DNA of 64,000 nt from Apodospora peruviana (GCA_033439685.1 JAUEDM010000001.1:5952001-6016000), one strand, 5' to 3'. Shown: positions 36,905-47,990, counted from the stretch's first letter. Notes: generated by a model not told the origin, from the letters alone. Numbers and translations are program-made.

Positions 36905-37860
36905 CCTGATGTCGGAGGGGCGCCGCGGCTTCTGTCTTCTGTCTGATGAATTGCTGAATAACGGCTAAACAAGTATGTTTTGTTTTATGTTTGTTCAAGA
37001 ACCGTAATGAGATGGAACTAGACCGTACACTGAGGAAAGTTCTGTTCTCGATCAACGGCGCTTTGAAGCAAGAGTGAGAACGGACATAATGAGGAGCTGC
37101 GTAGAATCAAGCTTGTTCCATCTGACTTAATGAGAACGAGAACCATAGGGCGGTATTGTAACAGAAGAACCGAATGACCGAGCGACTTGAATATCCGGAG
37201 GCGTATTGCGCTTCCGTCCGAGCCGTTGTCAGCTTAGTAGGGAAGCAGTGGGAAGGTGCTGTGGGTGGAGAGACGGCGAAGAAGAAGGAGGGACATCCTT
37301 GGCGATAGCGATATCAGATTGTGGCGCCGGAAGCTGGGCCGAGACACCTGCACTGTGCTCCTCATTGGTCAATCCCACCCAAGTCTCCCCACAGGGAGGA
37401 TGAATAAACTCTTATCTGCAGGATAAGATGGAGTAGGGGTTCAATGGCTTACACAACACAACAGTTCTCCAGACTGTCCTTGCTGCGAGTTCTGTCGGGG
37501 AGGGCGAGATGCCTGAAGACATTTGCTAATAACTTGGATGTCCCCTTTTGCTGCGTCCATCCTAAGAGATGTAAAACTAAAATTTCCCAACCTTAGGCTT
37601 TTTGGTCGCCATTGAGTGACTCTCTCCTTAGGTAGGTATAAACCAATCATGCGTTCTTAAACTCCTACAAACAAACTAGGTCTACTCCTTCAAAGGTCAA
37701 ACACCAAACGTCGACTCCCGGTACATTTGCTGCAACAAGCAGGTAGTAGCCAGTACAGTATCCATTGCCAACAGTCCATGTGAACTTAGACCCGGAACAA
37801 CAGAAGAACAACTGAGCCGCCAAGACGAAGCCCTTTGCCAAGACCCATAGCCCCCAAGTG
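36905..37860. other. 956-bp region: ALO1 promoter and 3' end of the zinc-knuckle gene
   Basis: Only short frames without features. A TAGGTAGGTA-type repeat is present near 37630-37638. Confidence 0.55.
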
Positions 37861-39021
37861 TTAGTTCCAGCAACTCTCCTCCTGAGCACACACAATTCCA
37901 ACTTCCCGATACATTGCCATGCGGCCCCGGCTCGGTCGGATCTGGTAGCAGAGTGTGACTGGATCGGGATGTCTTCTACCCTTGCAGTAACGGCAGTTAC
38001 CATCCGCCAGCGACACGAGCCCCTGCCACTCGGTGTCGCATATCGCCTTTAGGCAGAGCCATTTGTCCTGGAATGTTTCTCCAAACATGTAATCATAGAC
38101 AGTCTCGGGGTTCTCTGGATGTTGCGATAGAATGCGAAGCAGGTGCTTCATCATCGTCTTGTGAGACTCGGGTGGTTGCTCCGAGTCTGGAATCAGATTC
38201 CAACAGATGTGGGTCAGCTTGGCTGCCAGTCCTTGGTACTTCTCCTGATCTTCGCTGAGTTTGACAACATCGAAGGTCGAGGGTTGGGCAGCAGTAGAGC
38301 CTGCAGCCGACGGAGCAGCTTCAAGCTCTGCTACATTCTCCTCCCACACAGCAAGACGGCAGTTGACCCCGATATGACCGTATCGGTGGCACAGCTCGCA
38401 ATATGGAATGCCGCCAGTAGGGAAAGTAACAGGGCTCGTCTGCACCGAGATCGACGTCGTATCCCAGTTGTTGACCTCGGGATCACTTGTATACCCACTA
38501 ACAGATGAGTCCGTCGCAGATGGAGACAAAATTCCTCGGCGCTGACGCGGCAGAGCGGATGGCTCATTGTCATGAGAGACTTCGGTGCCATTTTCGGGTC
38601 GTGTCCGGTCGCCGTTGAAGGCGCTGCTGATACTAGTGGAATAGCGTTCAGGTGTCCGTCGTCCACGTCGAGACTGGTGTCTGTTAAGAGACGGCATATT
38701 ATCGTTCGCTCTGCGTTCCTCTGGTATCTCATTCCGAACGCAATTGTGTATGGAGTGAGATGTCGAATATGAGGGGTGCGGAGGAGTGTTAACTGAATGA
38801 TATGGATTCATATACGCTTGCTGTGTATTTCCAGGCATGTACCAGTAGCCCACATATGGACCAGATGCGCGAGAATCGAAAGGGGCCAGATGGTAGGACT
38901 GCCCGGGGCCAAGGTGAGGACTACTCCCTTGGAATGGCAGAGGGACCTGGGAGCTGTAGGATGGCCAGTAATATCTTCCTGGCGGTGGCTGCCCGGGAAA
39001 CGAGAATGTTGGCGCGTACAT
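37861..39021 (-). CDS. CCHC zinc-knuckle protein of unknown function
   Basis: I do not recognise this gene. The open frame continues upstream to 39174, but its first ATG is at 39021, giving 386 residues. The N-terminal half is low-complexity, rich in Tyr, Pro, Ser, Gln and Gly (prion-like composition). A basic Arg/Ser region and a Ser/Thr-rich stretch follow. Then comes a perfect CX2CX4HX4C knuckle (C208, C211, H216, C221; CELCHRYGHIGVNC). The C-terminal ~150 residues are predicted helical (WNLIPDSEQPPESHKTMMKH, YDYMFGETFQDKWLCLKAI) and end with a second Cys/His cluster (CRYCKGRRH and nearby cysteines). Knuckles of this kind usually bind RNA or single-stranded nucleic acid. It is head-to-head with rec8. 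An upstream exon around 39205-39497 is possible but unsupported. Confidence 0.7.
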   Translation of the reverse strand: MYAPTFSFPGQPPPGRYYWPSYSSQVPLPFQGSSPHLGPGQSYHLAPFDSRASGPYVGYWYMPGNTQQAYMNPYHSVNTPPHPSYSTSHSIHNCVRNEIPEERRANDNMPSLNRHQSRRGRRTPERYSTSISSAFNGDRTRPENGTEVSHDNEPSALPRQRRGILSPSATDSSVSGYTSDPEVNNWDTTSISVQTSPVTFPTGGIPYCELCHRYGHIGVNCRLAVWEENVAELEAAPSAAGSTAAQPSTFDVVKLSEDQEKYQGLAAKLTHICWNLIPDSEQPPESHKTMMKHLLRILSQHPENPETVYDYMFGETFQDKWLCLKAICDTEWQGLVSLADGNCRYCKGRRHPDPVTLCYQIRPSRGRMAMYREVGIVCAQEESCWN

Positions 39022-40095
39022 GACGACAAGCGATTGTAGGAGATGCGCAAACAAAATAACAGAAGGGGTGCTGTCTTGAATATCCGCACGTAGTACTTCA
39101 GTTGAAGGCCCTAGGTCAATGTCGAGACGGCGAATCGTGACTCTGGCGAGTTTGCAGGCTAGGAGGAAGCTCAAGTCAGAAGGGGGTTGGTCACGTCAGA
39201 AAGGTCAATGGCTGCAAGGTCTGCAAGTGAGGGAAAGCAATCGTACATATGGAGGTAGGTCGATACCTGACACTTTGCCAAGTTGCGTTGCCAGAGCACG
39301 CAGCAAATCGAATTGATTATTTGCTCGCGTGCTACAAGCAAACACGTTTGGAGTCGTGAACCAAAGGTGTCTTCCGAGGAGACCAGCAAAAAGACTTGGC
39401 GCAAGAGAAGAAGCAAAAAACCAAATGGGTCTGCGCAAATTGCACGAACCGAGGTTGACGGTGAGCTTGACGTGGATCGGTCAAGTATGGAATACACAGC
39501 GAGATATGGGGGATAGTCAGATAACGGGACAGATTAATTCATGGCATCCTGAAGACAGGAAGAGACCAGGAAGGAAAGCCTGCGGGCGGGGTCACCTTTC
39601 CTGTCGTTGGGCGATTGTTAGGACGGAAGGTGGGTTATTCAGTCTGTATGTGCCTTCCCTTTCTGCCAACGACGGTGGGCGGGAAGGTGGGCAGCTGCTG
39701 GCTGATGGTCTGGACTACGACTTCTGTGTAGAAGCATCCTTTCAGTCCGAACTTCCCACTCGGCTGAAGTTTGCCGTGGAGTCTGGAAGGAAAGAGAAAG
39801 TCATCCCATCTCGACCACCCAGCCCGTCGCGCTTGGTCCTGTGGCAGTGCCTTTCCTCCTATTGTGTCTTCACCTTCAAGTTCGCCGCGCTTCGCGTCAA
39901 CCCTCATTCTCTTCTTCTCCCCTTCTGTAACCGAGAGCACGCATTTTTATTCCCTTCGTTTCTGTTCATTTTTATCCTCAACGAACACCTGATATAACCC
40001 AGCCTCTTCAATTCTCGCGAATTGTTCTTCTTCCCAGCTTTGACTCTTTTCAACGCAGGAACCCCTGAGGTGCTCGAAGCTCGCTCATATACACC
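39022..40095. promoter_or_regulatory. Shared 1.07-kb divergent promoter of zinc-knuckle gene (-) and rec8 (+)
   Basis: It lies head-to-head between two ATGs. A plus-strand frame of 222 codons (39329-39997) runs into the T/C-rich rec8 leader and has no domain, so it is regarded as leader or chance. The region just before rec8 is pyrimidine-rich, as usual for fungal transcript leaders. Confidence 0.5.
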
Positions 40096-42372
40096 ATGTT
40101 CTATAGCCACGAAAGTATGTTGATCCTTCTCTTTCTTAAAAGGCAAGTCGAGATATTAAAGTCCACCCGTTGTCCAGTCCTCACGAGCCAGCAGTACGGC
40201 GTGGCGACCGTCTGGTAAGTGGAACGTCCCTATTCTCCATATTACTTCCAGGGACTAACCATACGAGTGCATAGGCTGGTCTCAACTATTGGTCTGAGAT
40301 CAACCAACCGGAAGATCTCCCGCAAAGCAATCCAGGATGTCAACGTCCGAAAAGCATGCGAGACCATTCTTCAGCCGGGAGCGCCCATCGCGCTGCGACT
40401 CCAGGGCAGCCTCCTGTACGGAGTCTCCCGAGTGTATTCCCAGCAGTGCAGCTATGTCCTCACCGACGCGGAGAAAATCCAGACGCACATGAGAGCCTTC
40501 TACAGCGTCCTGGGCGGTAGTGAGAATGCCATTGATCCCCGCGCAGGGAAGGCGAAGTTGGTGTTCATGTTCAATCGACCTTGGGCGATGATTTTGAGCT
40601 AACCACCAAACAGTCGTAATCAGCTCATTCTGCTCGACGACCCCGAGTTTGACTTGAACATCGACCTACCAGCTCTCCATTTCGACGACGAGGGGAACTT
40701 GACTGATGCCCAGGGAATCAAGGCTTCGCAGAAGACCTCGTCACAGTTCTCACCGCTGGAGCGGAACAGTTTGAGTTCTATCGGTGCCGACAGTGGTTCT
40801 TTCCTCGCTGGCTTTGATCTGCCTCATTCATCTCCGGGCGGCAGAGACTCTCAGGTCAAATCGCCCTTCAAGCCACCTTTCACCATCGACGACATGGTAT
40901 ACCTCAATGCCGAAGACAAAGCAATGCCCACCAGGGAAGAGGAGGAACCTGTGCAAGTTTTTGATGACTGGGGAATTGAGATCGATGCTGACGGAAATCT
41001 GATCGGTCTGGCCGAGGAGCCTGAGTTGCCCACACTCCCGCACCAGATCACCGAGCAAGTGACAGGAGTCACCCAGACAAGCGATCCGTTCGTACCATTC
41101 TCTGACGCTCAAGGTGACGTGGTAATGAACTTGGGCGAAACTCCTCTACCCGAAGCCGAGGCGTTTGCACCGCTCCAAGAGGAGCAGCAATTGGAACAAG
41201 TACTGAGCTCCGACAAAGCAATCATGCCAACCCGCCGGCGACGGCGTCAAGCCCAGCTGGCACCTGACGAAATGACCTATGTGAGCCGCGAAGTCATAAG
41301 AGGCTGGGAGACCAATTACCTTGCCAACGCGGAGCAAGCTCGCCGAATCCGCCGGGGAGTCACTGTTACCACAGCAAAGAAGAATGCCTACCACTTCGTA
41401 TTCGGCCGTGGCATCGCTAACACCGGATTTCCAACCGGCATTCCCGTATTTCCCGACTATCCCCTTGCGAAGTACTTCTCCGGCGACGGCCTCCAAGCCC
41501 GACTGTTCGGCATGGATATTGACGACGATGAAGAAGAAGAGCAAGCCCCACGTGGTCACCGCCGCACTCGGCTCGAGTCACTTGAGCTTGAGGAAGACGA
41601 CGAGGCTAGGCGACGAGTTAGGCGCCGTCTTTCCGGCGAAGACGAGCAACAGTCTGGCCAAGGCGTCACCCAACAACAGCAGTCCCAAACCCCAAGCCGA
41701 CTTCTCGCTGAAGAAGAGACAGAAATCGGCAGAGAGGCCGGTCCAGCTCTGTCTGATCTTCCTTCGGATGTGCCCTGGAACCGAGGCTCTTCCCAAGTGC
41801 TAGGCTCTTCCATCAAGGGCAGCGCCACAGGCCGTGGGCAAAGCCGCCAAGTGAGCGCGAGCCCTCTCCAGGGACGCGGCAACCGTCTCCCGTCGGATAA
41901 CATTGAGCTCTTCAGCGACCAGCCCGTCTTTGGTTCCGACGGTGACTTCCCTATGTACTCAGCAGCAAACATCTTCTCTTCCGACCCCATTGAAGTCGGT
42001 GATGGATCCCAACAGAACGCTACAGCCGCAGACACCTCACAGGTGATGCGCGAAGCTCTCGACCGTGAAGGCCGCAACTTTCTCGGCTATGTCGAGACCA
42101 TCGCCAAGGAGAAGGGACTCCGCGATCAGCACGAGGACCAGCAACAAGGACAAGAGCGGTACTGGGTCAACTTCGAGGACCTGTTTGACAAGCCGGACAA
42201 GAACAGGACGGTTGTCGTTCAAGCTTTCTCCCATGTTCTGGCTCTGGCGACCAAGGATGCCATCAAGGCTCACCAAGAGTGCGAGAACATGACACCATTC
42301 GGTCCCATTCGGGTGGGGGTTGTGCTCTCCACCAATGCTATGGACATTGAGGAAGGACAAGGCAAGATCTGA
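40096..42372 (+). CDS. rec8: Meiotic cohesin kleisin Rec8
   Basis: Four exons (40096-40114, 40178-40214, 40275-40556, 40614-42372) give 698 residues. The first three introns fall in the first 520 bp. The junctions rebuild the kleisin N-terminus: MFYSHEILTSQQYGVATVWL, then the Rad21/Rec8-type helices with KACETIL, IALRLQGSLLYGVSRVY and CSYVLTDAEKI, which contact Smc3. The middle is long, acidic and disordered with many Ser/Glu. The C-terminal winged-helix part (F.DLFDKPDKNRTVVVQAFSHVLALATKDAI, ending FGPIRVGVVL) contacts Smc1. Rec8 replaces Rad21 in meiosis and holds sister chromatids until separase cleavage. Intron 3 uses a non-standard GTTGGT donor, chosen because it alone joins AGKAN to RNQLILLDDPE in frame with a CTAAC branch. 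Rec8 rather than Rad21 is favoured by the N-terminal sequence. Confidence 0.88.
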
Positions 42373-43106
42373 CGACAACAAGTCACCTAAGGTGGATGAT
42401 GATGGGGATGAAAACAACAAATAATCGATAGCTTTCTTTTCGACACTTGCCGCGACTGGAGCGCAGTATCCAACACACGGAGGCCTGAGCGAGGCTGGAA
42501 TGGGATAGTGTTACAAAGGAAAAATTACATCTTCTCGGGATTCATAATTAGGTGGCCAAGTGAGAAGGTATGCAATGGGGGTGGGAGTGAATAGGAGACT
42601 GCTTGTTGGGAAGATGGAGATGGATTCGTATTTGCAGAAAATCGGGGATATGGAAGTCATCAATCTCGTTTCTCTAGCATGCTTGAAATTTCAGCAAGGC
42701 GCTGGGGAGTTTACAAGATTTCGTTGGAAGGTTCTCAGTCGGCGGAAAGGAAATGGAATTATGGACAACACGGAGCCCTGTTTTGCTGGAGCGGTCAAAG
42801 GTTCTAGGTATTGCGAACGAATAGCACATTAATAATAAAGCGTGAAGCATTCCTTTGCATACCAATCATAAACTCACGTAAGACTCTGCGCATGACAATT
42901 TGCCAAACGAAGGATCAAGCCAGCGGCTACCCTGCATAAAGGGTCTGGTTTCTCGTGAGGATTCAAGATCCGTCAAAGAGGCATATATTTAACAGCTATG
43001 TTAACCCGAGGCCTCTGTGAACCTCATGGTCACTAAGAAAGGAACCAGCACTGCTCGTTCACTATTAAACGACGTAGAAAGAAACCAGCCTTACCATTAT
43101 CAATCA
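42373..43106. other. 734-bp convergent 3' region between rec8 and mrs6
   Basis: Both 3' UTRs fall here. The 90-codon frame at 42560-42832 has no features and no fungal codon bias. Confidence 0.6.
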
Positions 43107-44865
43107 TTAATCATAGATATCATCATCTGCAGCACCTTCCCGGTCTGGGAAAGCCATATAGTCTGTCTCGATCGCTGTCTCGCCCATGACTCTCTTCCAG
43201 ACGCCTCGGACTGGATCCAGAGTGGTGTCATCAAATGAAAGGGAGAAGGATGGCGCAGGAAAGCTGATTGCCAAATCATCTGTCCCACTTGCCGGAGGCG
43301 TCATGCCAGCATATTGTTCGTAGTACACGTGGTACAGGCTCTGGGGCACTGGTGTTTCGCCGACAGAGCTGAGGAAGAACTCCAAAGCCTTGTCCAACAG
43401 CTCCTTTGAATCAGGAGTTGCTGGAGCGGTCAAATATAATACGCCTATTCCCACGTTAGCATCAATTCCCAAGTACGTCAGGGGAAGAGAGGGTAATCGT
43501 GGAGGAGAGTACATCAGATAGTCAGAGGTAGTTAACGTCAGTGCCGAAGCTCAGACAATGTAGATAAGTATTCAAGATGTGGATCATCATGTACTCGGGG
43601 AATATGAAGAGGAACGAAATAAGAACTTACTCTGACCAGTGGGACACTCCCCGGTATCGCTGGAGTGCGCAAACACATACACCGGGGAGGCTGATGCGTT
43701 TCCAGCTGCGGTTGTCAAGGAACCGGCAGGAAACGCAACGATGGCTACGCCTGGAATCGGCGCTCCTTCAACGACGGCCTCAAACAAGAATTTCAATGGC
43801 GAGCCTATTACGGCCACCAGCCTGCTGATGCCCGCATCGCGGGTGCCGTCTTCATAGCCCCGAACCAACATCCGAGTCTTGACCTTGTCGCCGCTTGTCA
43901 ACTCCAACTCCATTCCGTCATCTGCGGCACTCGTGCCCTTGATGCCAGTCCCGAGCATGTACACGGCTCCACCAACGGCGCCTGCTCGACAGGACACCTG
44001 GGCAATCTCTGAGATGCCACCCCACTTTGGGTAGATTGCAGCGAAGCCTGGTCCATAAACGCCCATCGACGAGAGATGTCGATGAATTATCGCTAGGCCT
44101 TCTTTCGTTTCTATTCTGCCGTCGAGGGAAAGAGTGAGAGTAATAATATAGGTCTGCAGCTCGGTGTCCATTTTGAACTGGTCTTGCAGGAACTCGAACA
44201 GAGGATTCTGCGCATGTGGCTTCCATTTTTCAGAGTTCTCCGGGTTGTCAAAGTCGACGACGAACTTGAGAAACTTCATCAAACCGCGCTTCGCCTTGAC
44301 GGAGATGGCGCTTGTCGAGAAGACGTCCTCGCGGGTAGAAGGAATGCGGACAAGGGTTCGAGGCTCAGAGGGGGCCGATGGTGACTTGACTATGAAGAAG
44401 GATCCCACGGCTAGGAAGTCGACCTGCCGGTACGCCCTGGAAGAAACCAATTGTGAAAGTAGCTCCGAGCGGGCGTATATCAGTTGTGGTGCGAGGGCGA
44501 GAGAGTACGCGCGTGGGAAGGAGAGATCTTCAACATTCTCTGGTTTTGTGATGGACGCGGATTTGAAGAGGCTAGGGGCTTGAGCTTCTGGAGTGGAAAC
44601 ACTGGCTGCCCATTTCTCCGCTTCCTGCAAGCTGAAGGCTGCCTCCGCACCGCCGTAGTATTCGTTCGGATCTATATGTAGTATATTCTTGCCAGATCGT
44701 GAGAGAGATCTTCAGGGCGGAAAGCAGCTAAGTCAGTCAGACGGGCAAACGGAGGTGTCGGCGTGAAATTACGAGACTGTCTTACAAGGCAAGAAGCGAC
44801 TGCGACAGACCAGTGCCGCAGATAACGACATCCCAGAGGGTATCGCTCAGGGATTCGACCGCCAT
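43107..44865 (-). CDS. MRS6: Rab escort protein (Rab geranylgeranyltransferase component A)
   Basis: Three exons (44865-44786, 44709-43631, 43444-43107), with introns of 76 and 186 bp, give 498 residues. Spliced exon 1 and 2 rebuild the GDI/REP dinucleotide-fold start: WDVVICGTGLSQSLLAL, then SLSRSGKNILHIDPNEYYGG. Later motifs are typical of the GDI/CHM family: RAYSLALAPQLIYARSELL, YITLTLSL, GVYGPGFAAIYPKWGG, ISEIAQVSCRAGAVGGAVYML. Junction 2 restores CPTGQSVLYLT, and intron 2 has a TGCTAAC branch. Rab escort protein presents new Rab GTPases to geranylgeranyltransferase II and delivers them to membranes, so it is essential for vesicle traffic. REP rather than GDI is indicated by the divergent, longer loops. 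The acidic C-terminus is EGAADDDIYD. Confidence 0.9.
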
Positions 44866-46907
44866 CGTCACATAGGCATGGGTTGTGTCGCAGTTCTGTT
44901 GAGAAAGAATTAGAGGAAAGAAAAGAGTGATGACAGGCAGCAAATTTAAACCAACGTGAAGTCGAGTGGAGTCCCGGCCGGAAGTGGAGCCGCAGAAAGT
45001 CACACGGCAAAACTCGGCCCATGCTCCATGGATCCTTGTGGAAATCCGCATGCACGGACCAAGCCCTGAGTTGCCATATATTCTGTGGCCGAGAAAAATC
45101 CCCGCCAAATAAAAATATTTACAAACCACCGCCCAGCGCAACACACGATCGCTGCTCTCTACAGCATTGTGGAAAAATAGAGCCTTTCAGTAGGTCTCGA
45201 GTTGGGCGGCAGATCAAACTATGTCGGCCCGTATCTACCGCCCTGGAATTCATAAGCTGTGAGGGTGGTTCGAAGTTGTCGACACAATTCCAATTCGTCG
45301 TTCTGTGTATTCAAGTGCTAGTGCCCTATTTACCGTTGTTACCTCATCTGCAAAGGGTATCTGTTCTTCTCTTCGTACTTTTATCTCATTTCATGCATGC
45401 ACCATGCGCCATTGCTTTTCCCTCTCTCATTGATCTTTGCCAATCAAGCACGTTTTTCCACATACAGTGTTGCACTCGCGCAAGTCGAGTCGTGGAACCT
45501 GATCTCACCCTTTGACTTGGAACCCTCTGCAATGCACTTGGGCAACTCTTGGCAGCCCTCGCCCATGCTCCAGCTCCCGCAGCATGTCCAACGTCTGGTG
45601 TCGGGCTTGCCATCTTCCTTCAGATGATACACTGATCCATTCTTCTGCAGACGCAAAGCGCGTGCCTGGGCACCCGATATCTCGACCAGTTTACCTGGAA
45701 CAGGTTGTCAGGATGAGTCTTCGACCGTGGCGATCTCGTCCTGACAACTCCAGAGCAGAAGGTGAGAGAGTTCTCACCTGGGTGCGTGACACAAACTCAA
45801 GGCTGCTTGGCTTTGGTGTTGAAAGAGGCTCGACAGTTGCTGCAGACAGCGAGAGGCTGTTGTTGGGTGGTCAGCGTCGTCCGGCTGCTTGCTGACACTG
45901 GCGGATGAGGACCGTACGCCTCAGGTATGACGTTTGGACGAGCATTTGAATATACGTTTAGGCATGCCGTTCGTTGAATCTGTCTGTGATTCTGTTAGAT
46001 GGACTGAAGGAAGTCGCTTGGATCAATCCAACTGACGTGCCTCTGGACGTTGTAACAGTAGGTAGTTGATGAAGTACTGGCAATCAGTGCTTCCCAATGT
46101 TTCCAGCGACTCAGGGCGGGTTGTCACTTTCACCTCACATTCACACAAAGTTACCACAACCAATTGATTGTTCGGATGAACAGACATGACCCGTGTGAGT
46201 GGATGCAACACGCTGGCGGGGGAAAGCGAGTCAATAGGTAAGGTAACCAGACAATAACAAGTATTTGTTGTCCTGTTTCTCTAACGTGAGGGAAGCCAAG
46301 CATCAATCTATGGCATATCGGCCTCGTCAAAGTCGCAGGCGAGCCGGAAAGAAAGGCGAGGAAGCCACAGCTTGTATCACCAACCACTGGTGCCACATAC
46401 CGTAGTTACCAGACTCGAGGACGTGTGTGTATGCGCATGGTTTAATGGTTCCACTGAATCGACGAACAGACTATATGTAAATAGGATTACACGAGTCAAC
46501 ACTGAGCATGGTTGGCGAGAATATCTCATTTTTGACTTATCTCTCTACTTGTGAATCTTGACCCTGGACGGGATCATCTCAACGCGAGTCGTTTTAAACG
46601 TCCCACATAGAAAACTAAGCACGCGGTCACGGAGCTCAAAAGGGACTTGACACATCCTGATGAAGGTATTGGAGGCCGCTATTTTGGATGATAAGCACCC
46701 AACCAAGGAACCATTCTGCCGTCGTACAAACATGAACTTGGCAACTCTCAAATATTTACTCCGAGGCAGCACAAGGTGCTTCACATCTCGTAAAGCAGCC
46801 GCACTATTCTCAATCCATTCTTGTGGGTATCAAAAGCCGCCGCAGCCAAAATTTCCCCTGCTACCCTAAAGAGGTAGAAATCTGAAAAAAAAAAGCAGCC
46901 ATCTCTC
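44866..46907. other. 2.04 kb between mrs6 and rrp43, with possible cryptic exons on the minus strand
   Basis: The left end is the mrs6 promoter. Two minus-strand stretches look coding-like but could not be joined into a full gene: 45444-45694 (listed separately) and 46545-46818. The second is an open run of ~90 codons starting after a stop, containing AAALRDVKHLVLP and VPFELRDRVLSFLCG. It has no good start ATG and no partner exons. These may be remnants of a decayed gene. Confidence 0.4.
45444..45694 (-). pseudogene. Possible cryptic or remnant exon encoding a cysteine-rich C-terminus
   Basis: The frame runs 83 codons from an acceptor-like TGTTCCAG, preceded by a CTGAC branch, to TGA at 45446-45444. 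It contains KNGSVYHLKEDGK, then WTCCGSWSMGEGCQELPKC with paired and spaced cysteines, and ends in YVEKRA. Lysine is almost always AAG, and Glu, Gly and Cys are mostly GAG, GGC and TGC, as in the real genes here. A donor-like CCCAG|GTGAGA lies 83 bp upstream, but the frame there does not fit, so I cannot build a gene. No family recognised. It may be a true last exon with a distant start, or a decayed gene. Confidence 0.3.
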
Positions 46908-47990
46908 TTATAGCATCTTGCGAACCTCCTTCCACCTTTGCTCCGCAACCCCAACAAACCCTCTCATAAGCTCCCGCCCAATGACCGTGCCCCCTTGCTT
47001 CTCAATACTCTTTATCCTCGTCTCACCACTCCCGTCTTCACAATCCACCACAACCGTAACAACCTCCTGGCAAAGCTCCGCCTCAAGCCTATCCGGATCC
47101 AGCAGTATCCAGTGCCGATTCTTCTTCTGCTTGCCGCCCAGCTCCGCGTGCTCCTTCTCCAAAAACACCGCCGCGGTACACGCAACCGGCACCCCCGTGA
47201 TCTGCAGTGCCATCGGCGCTTTCTTGGATTCGCAAACCACCGTCTCGAGATCCGGGTCCCACCGCGCCTCCGGCAGCTTCGTGTCCCGTAGCGCCGCCAG
47301 CACCGCTGCCCAGGCAGCGTCGAACGGGTTTCCGTCGAGCGACACAAACAGCAGATCGATGTACAGAACCCAGTACGCCATCAGCTGCGGCTTGGTTCTG
47401 CGCTCTTCCTCATCGCCATTGTCGCCGTCGTTGTCGTCGTCGTCGTCCACCTTCTCGTCCTCATCACCTGCCGACAAAACTTTGGACGGATGATACCAGA
47501 TCCTCACAGCCGCAGGGTCGACGATCTTGCAGCTGTGCAGAAGCGAGTACACGCGCGTGCTCAGGGTCTGCGCGAGCGTGGTCGGCGGTACGCCGGGCAG
47601 AAACTGCGGCGCGCATCCCGTCGCGAGCTCGATGTTGGGCACCAACAGATCGTAATCCCTCAGCTCGCCCCGGCCAAGCCCCGCGCTCCGTTCCTCTTCT
47701 GCGGTGTTGTACGACGTGGTCGGCCGGTACTGCGGGATGCTTGTGACGGGCAGAATCTCGCCGCGCACGCCGCAGACGACGGTGGTGTCGCCCGAGCGCA
47801 CGAGGGCGCTGCCGTGCGCGTGCGAGAGCGACGAGGTGTGGATGTGGATCGGTCTGGCCTCGTGCGGGGCGCGTCCGTTGGAGCGGGATGCCGAGTCTGG
47901 CGCCGCGAGGCCCGCGAGGAGATAGGGGTGCGGCGAAAGTTTGGCGAAGGTCGGCCGGGGAAAGCTGAGAGTTGGAGGGGACGCCGCCAT
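46908..47990 (-). CDS. RRP43: Exosome complex subunit Rrp43 (RNase PH-like ring)
   Basis: A single exon of 360 residues. The start MAASPPTLSFPRPTFAKLSPHPYLL leads into an RNase PH fold with NGRAPHEARP, LSHAHGSALVRSGDTTVVCGVRGE, DYDLLVPNIELATG and LAQTLSTRVYSLLHS. These are the hallmarks of fungal Rrp43/EXOSC8. The protein is one of six catalytically inactive RNase PH-like subunits forming the barrel of the RNA exosome, in nucleus and cytoplasm. An Asp/Glu-rich insert lies between about residues 174 and 198 (DEDEKVDDDDDNDGDNG), not essential to the fold. A C-terminal RNase PH domain 2 part follows (ITGVPVACTAAVFLE). The assignment to Rrp43 over Rrp42/45 rests on the N-terminal blocks. Confidence 0.88.
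   Translation of the reverse strand: MAASPPTLSFPRPTFAKLSPHPYLLAGLAAPDSASRSNGRAPHEARPIHIHTSSLSHAHGSALVRSGDTTVVCGVRGEILPVTSIPQYRPTTSYNTAEEERSAGLGRGELRDYDLLVPNIELATGCAPQFLPGVPPTTLAQTLSTRVYSLLHSCKIVDPAAVRIWYHPSKVLSAGDEDEKVDDDDDNDGDNGDEEERRTKPQLMAYWVLYIDLLFVSLDGNPFDAAWAAVLAALRDTKLPEARWDPDLETVVCESKKAPMALQITGVPVACTAAVFLEKEHAELGGKQKKNRHWILLDPDRLEAELCQEVVTVVVDCEDGSGETRIKSIEKQGGTVIGRELMRGFVGVAEQRWKEVRKML

Noticed and set aside
39329..39997. 222-codon plus-strand open frame upstream of rec8
   Set aside because: Overlaps the T/C-rich rec8 leader; no recognisable sequence and no conserved start.
46423..46510. tRNA-like D-arm sequence (GCATGGTTTAATGGTT)
   Set aside because: No matching acceptor stem or T-loop (GGTTCGANNCC) downstream.
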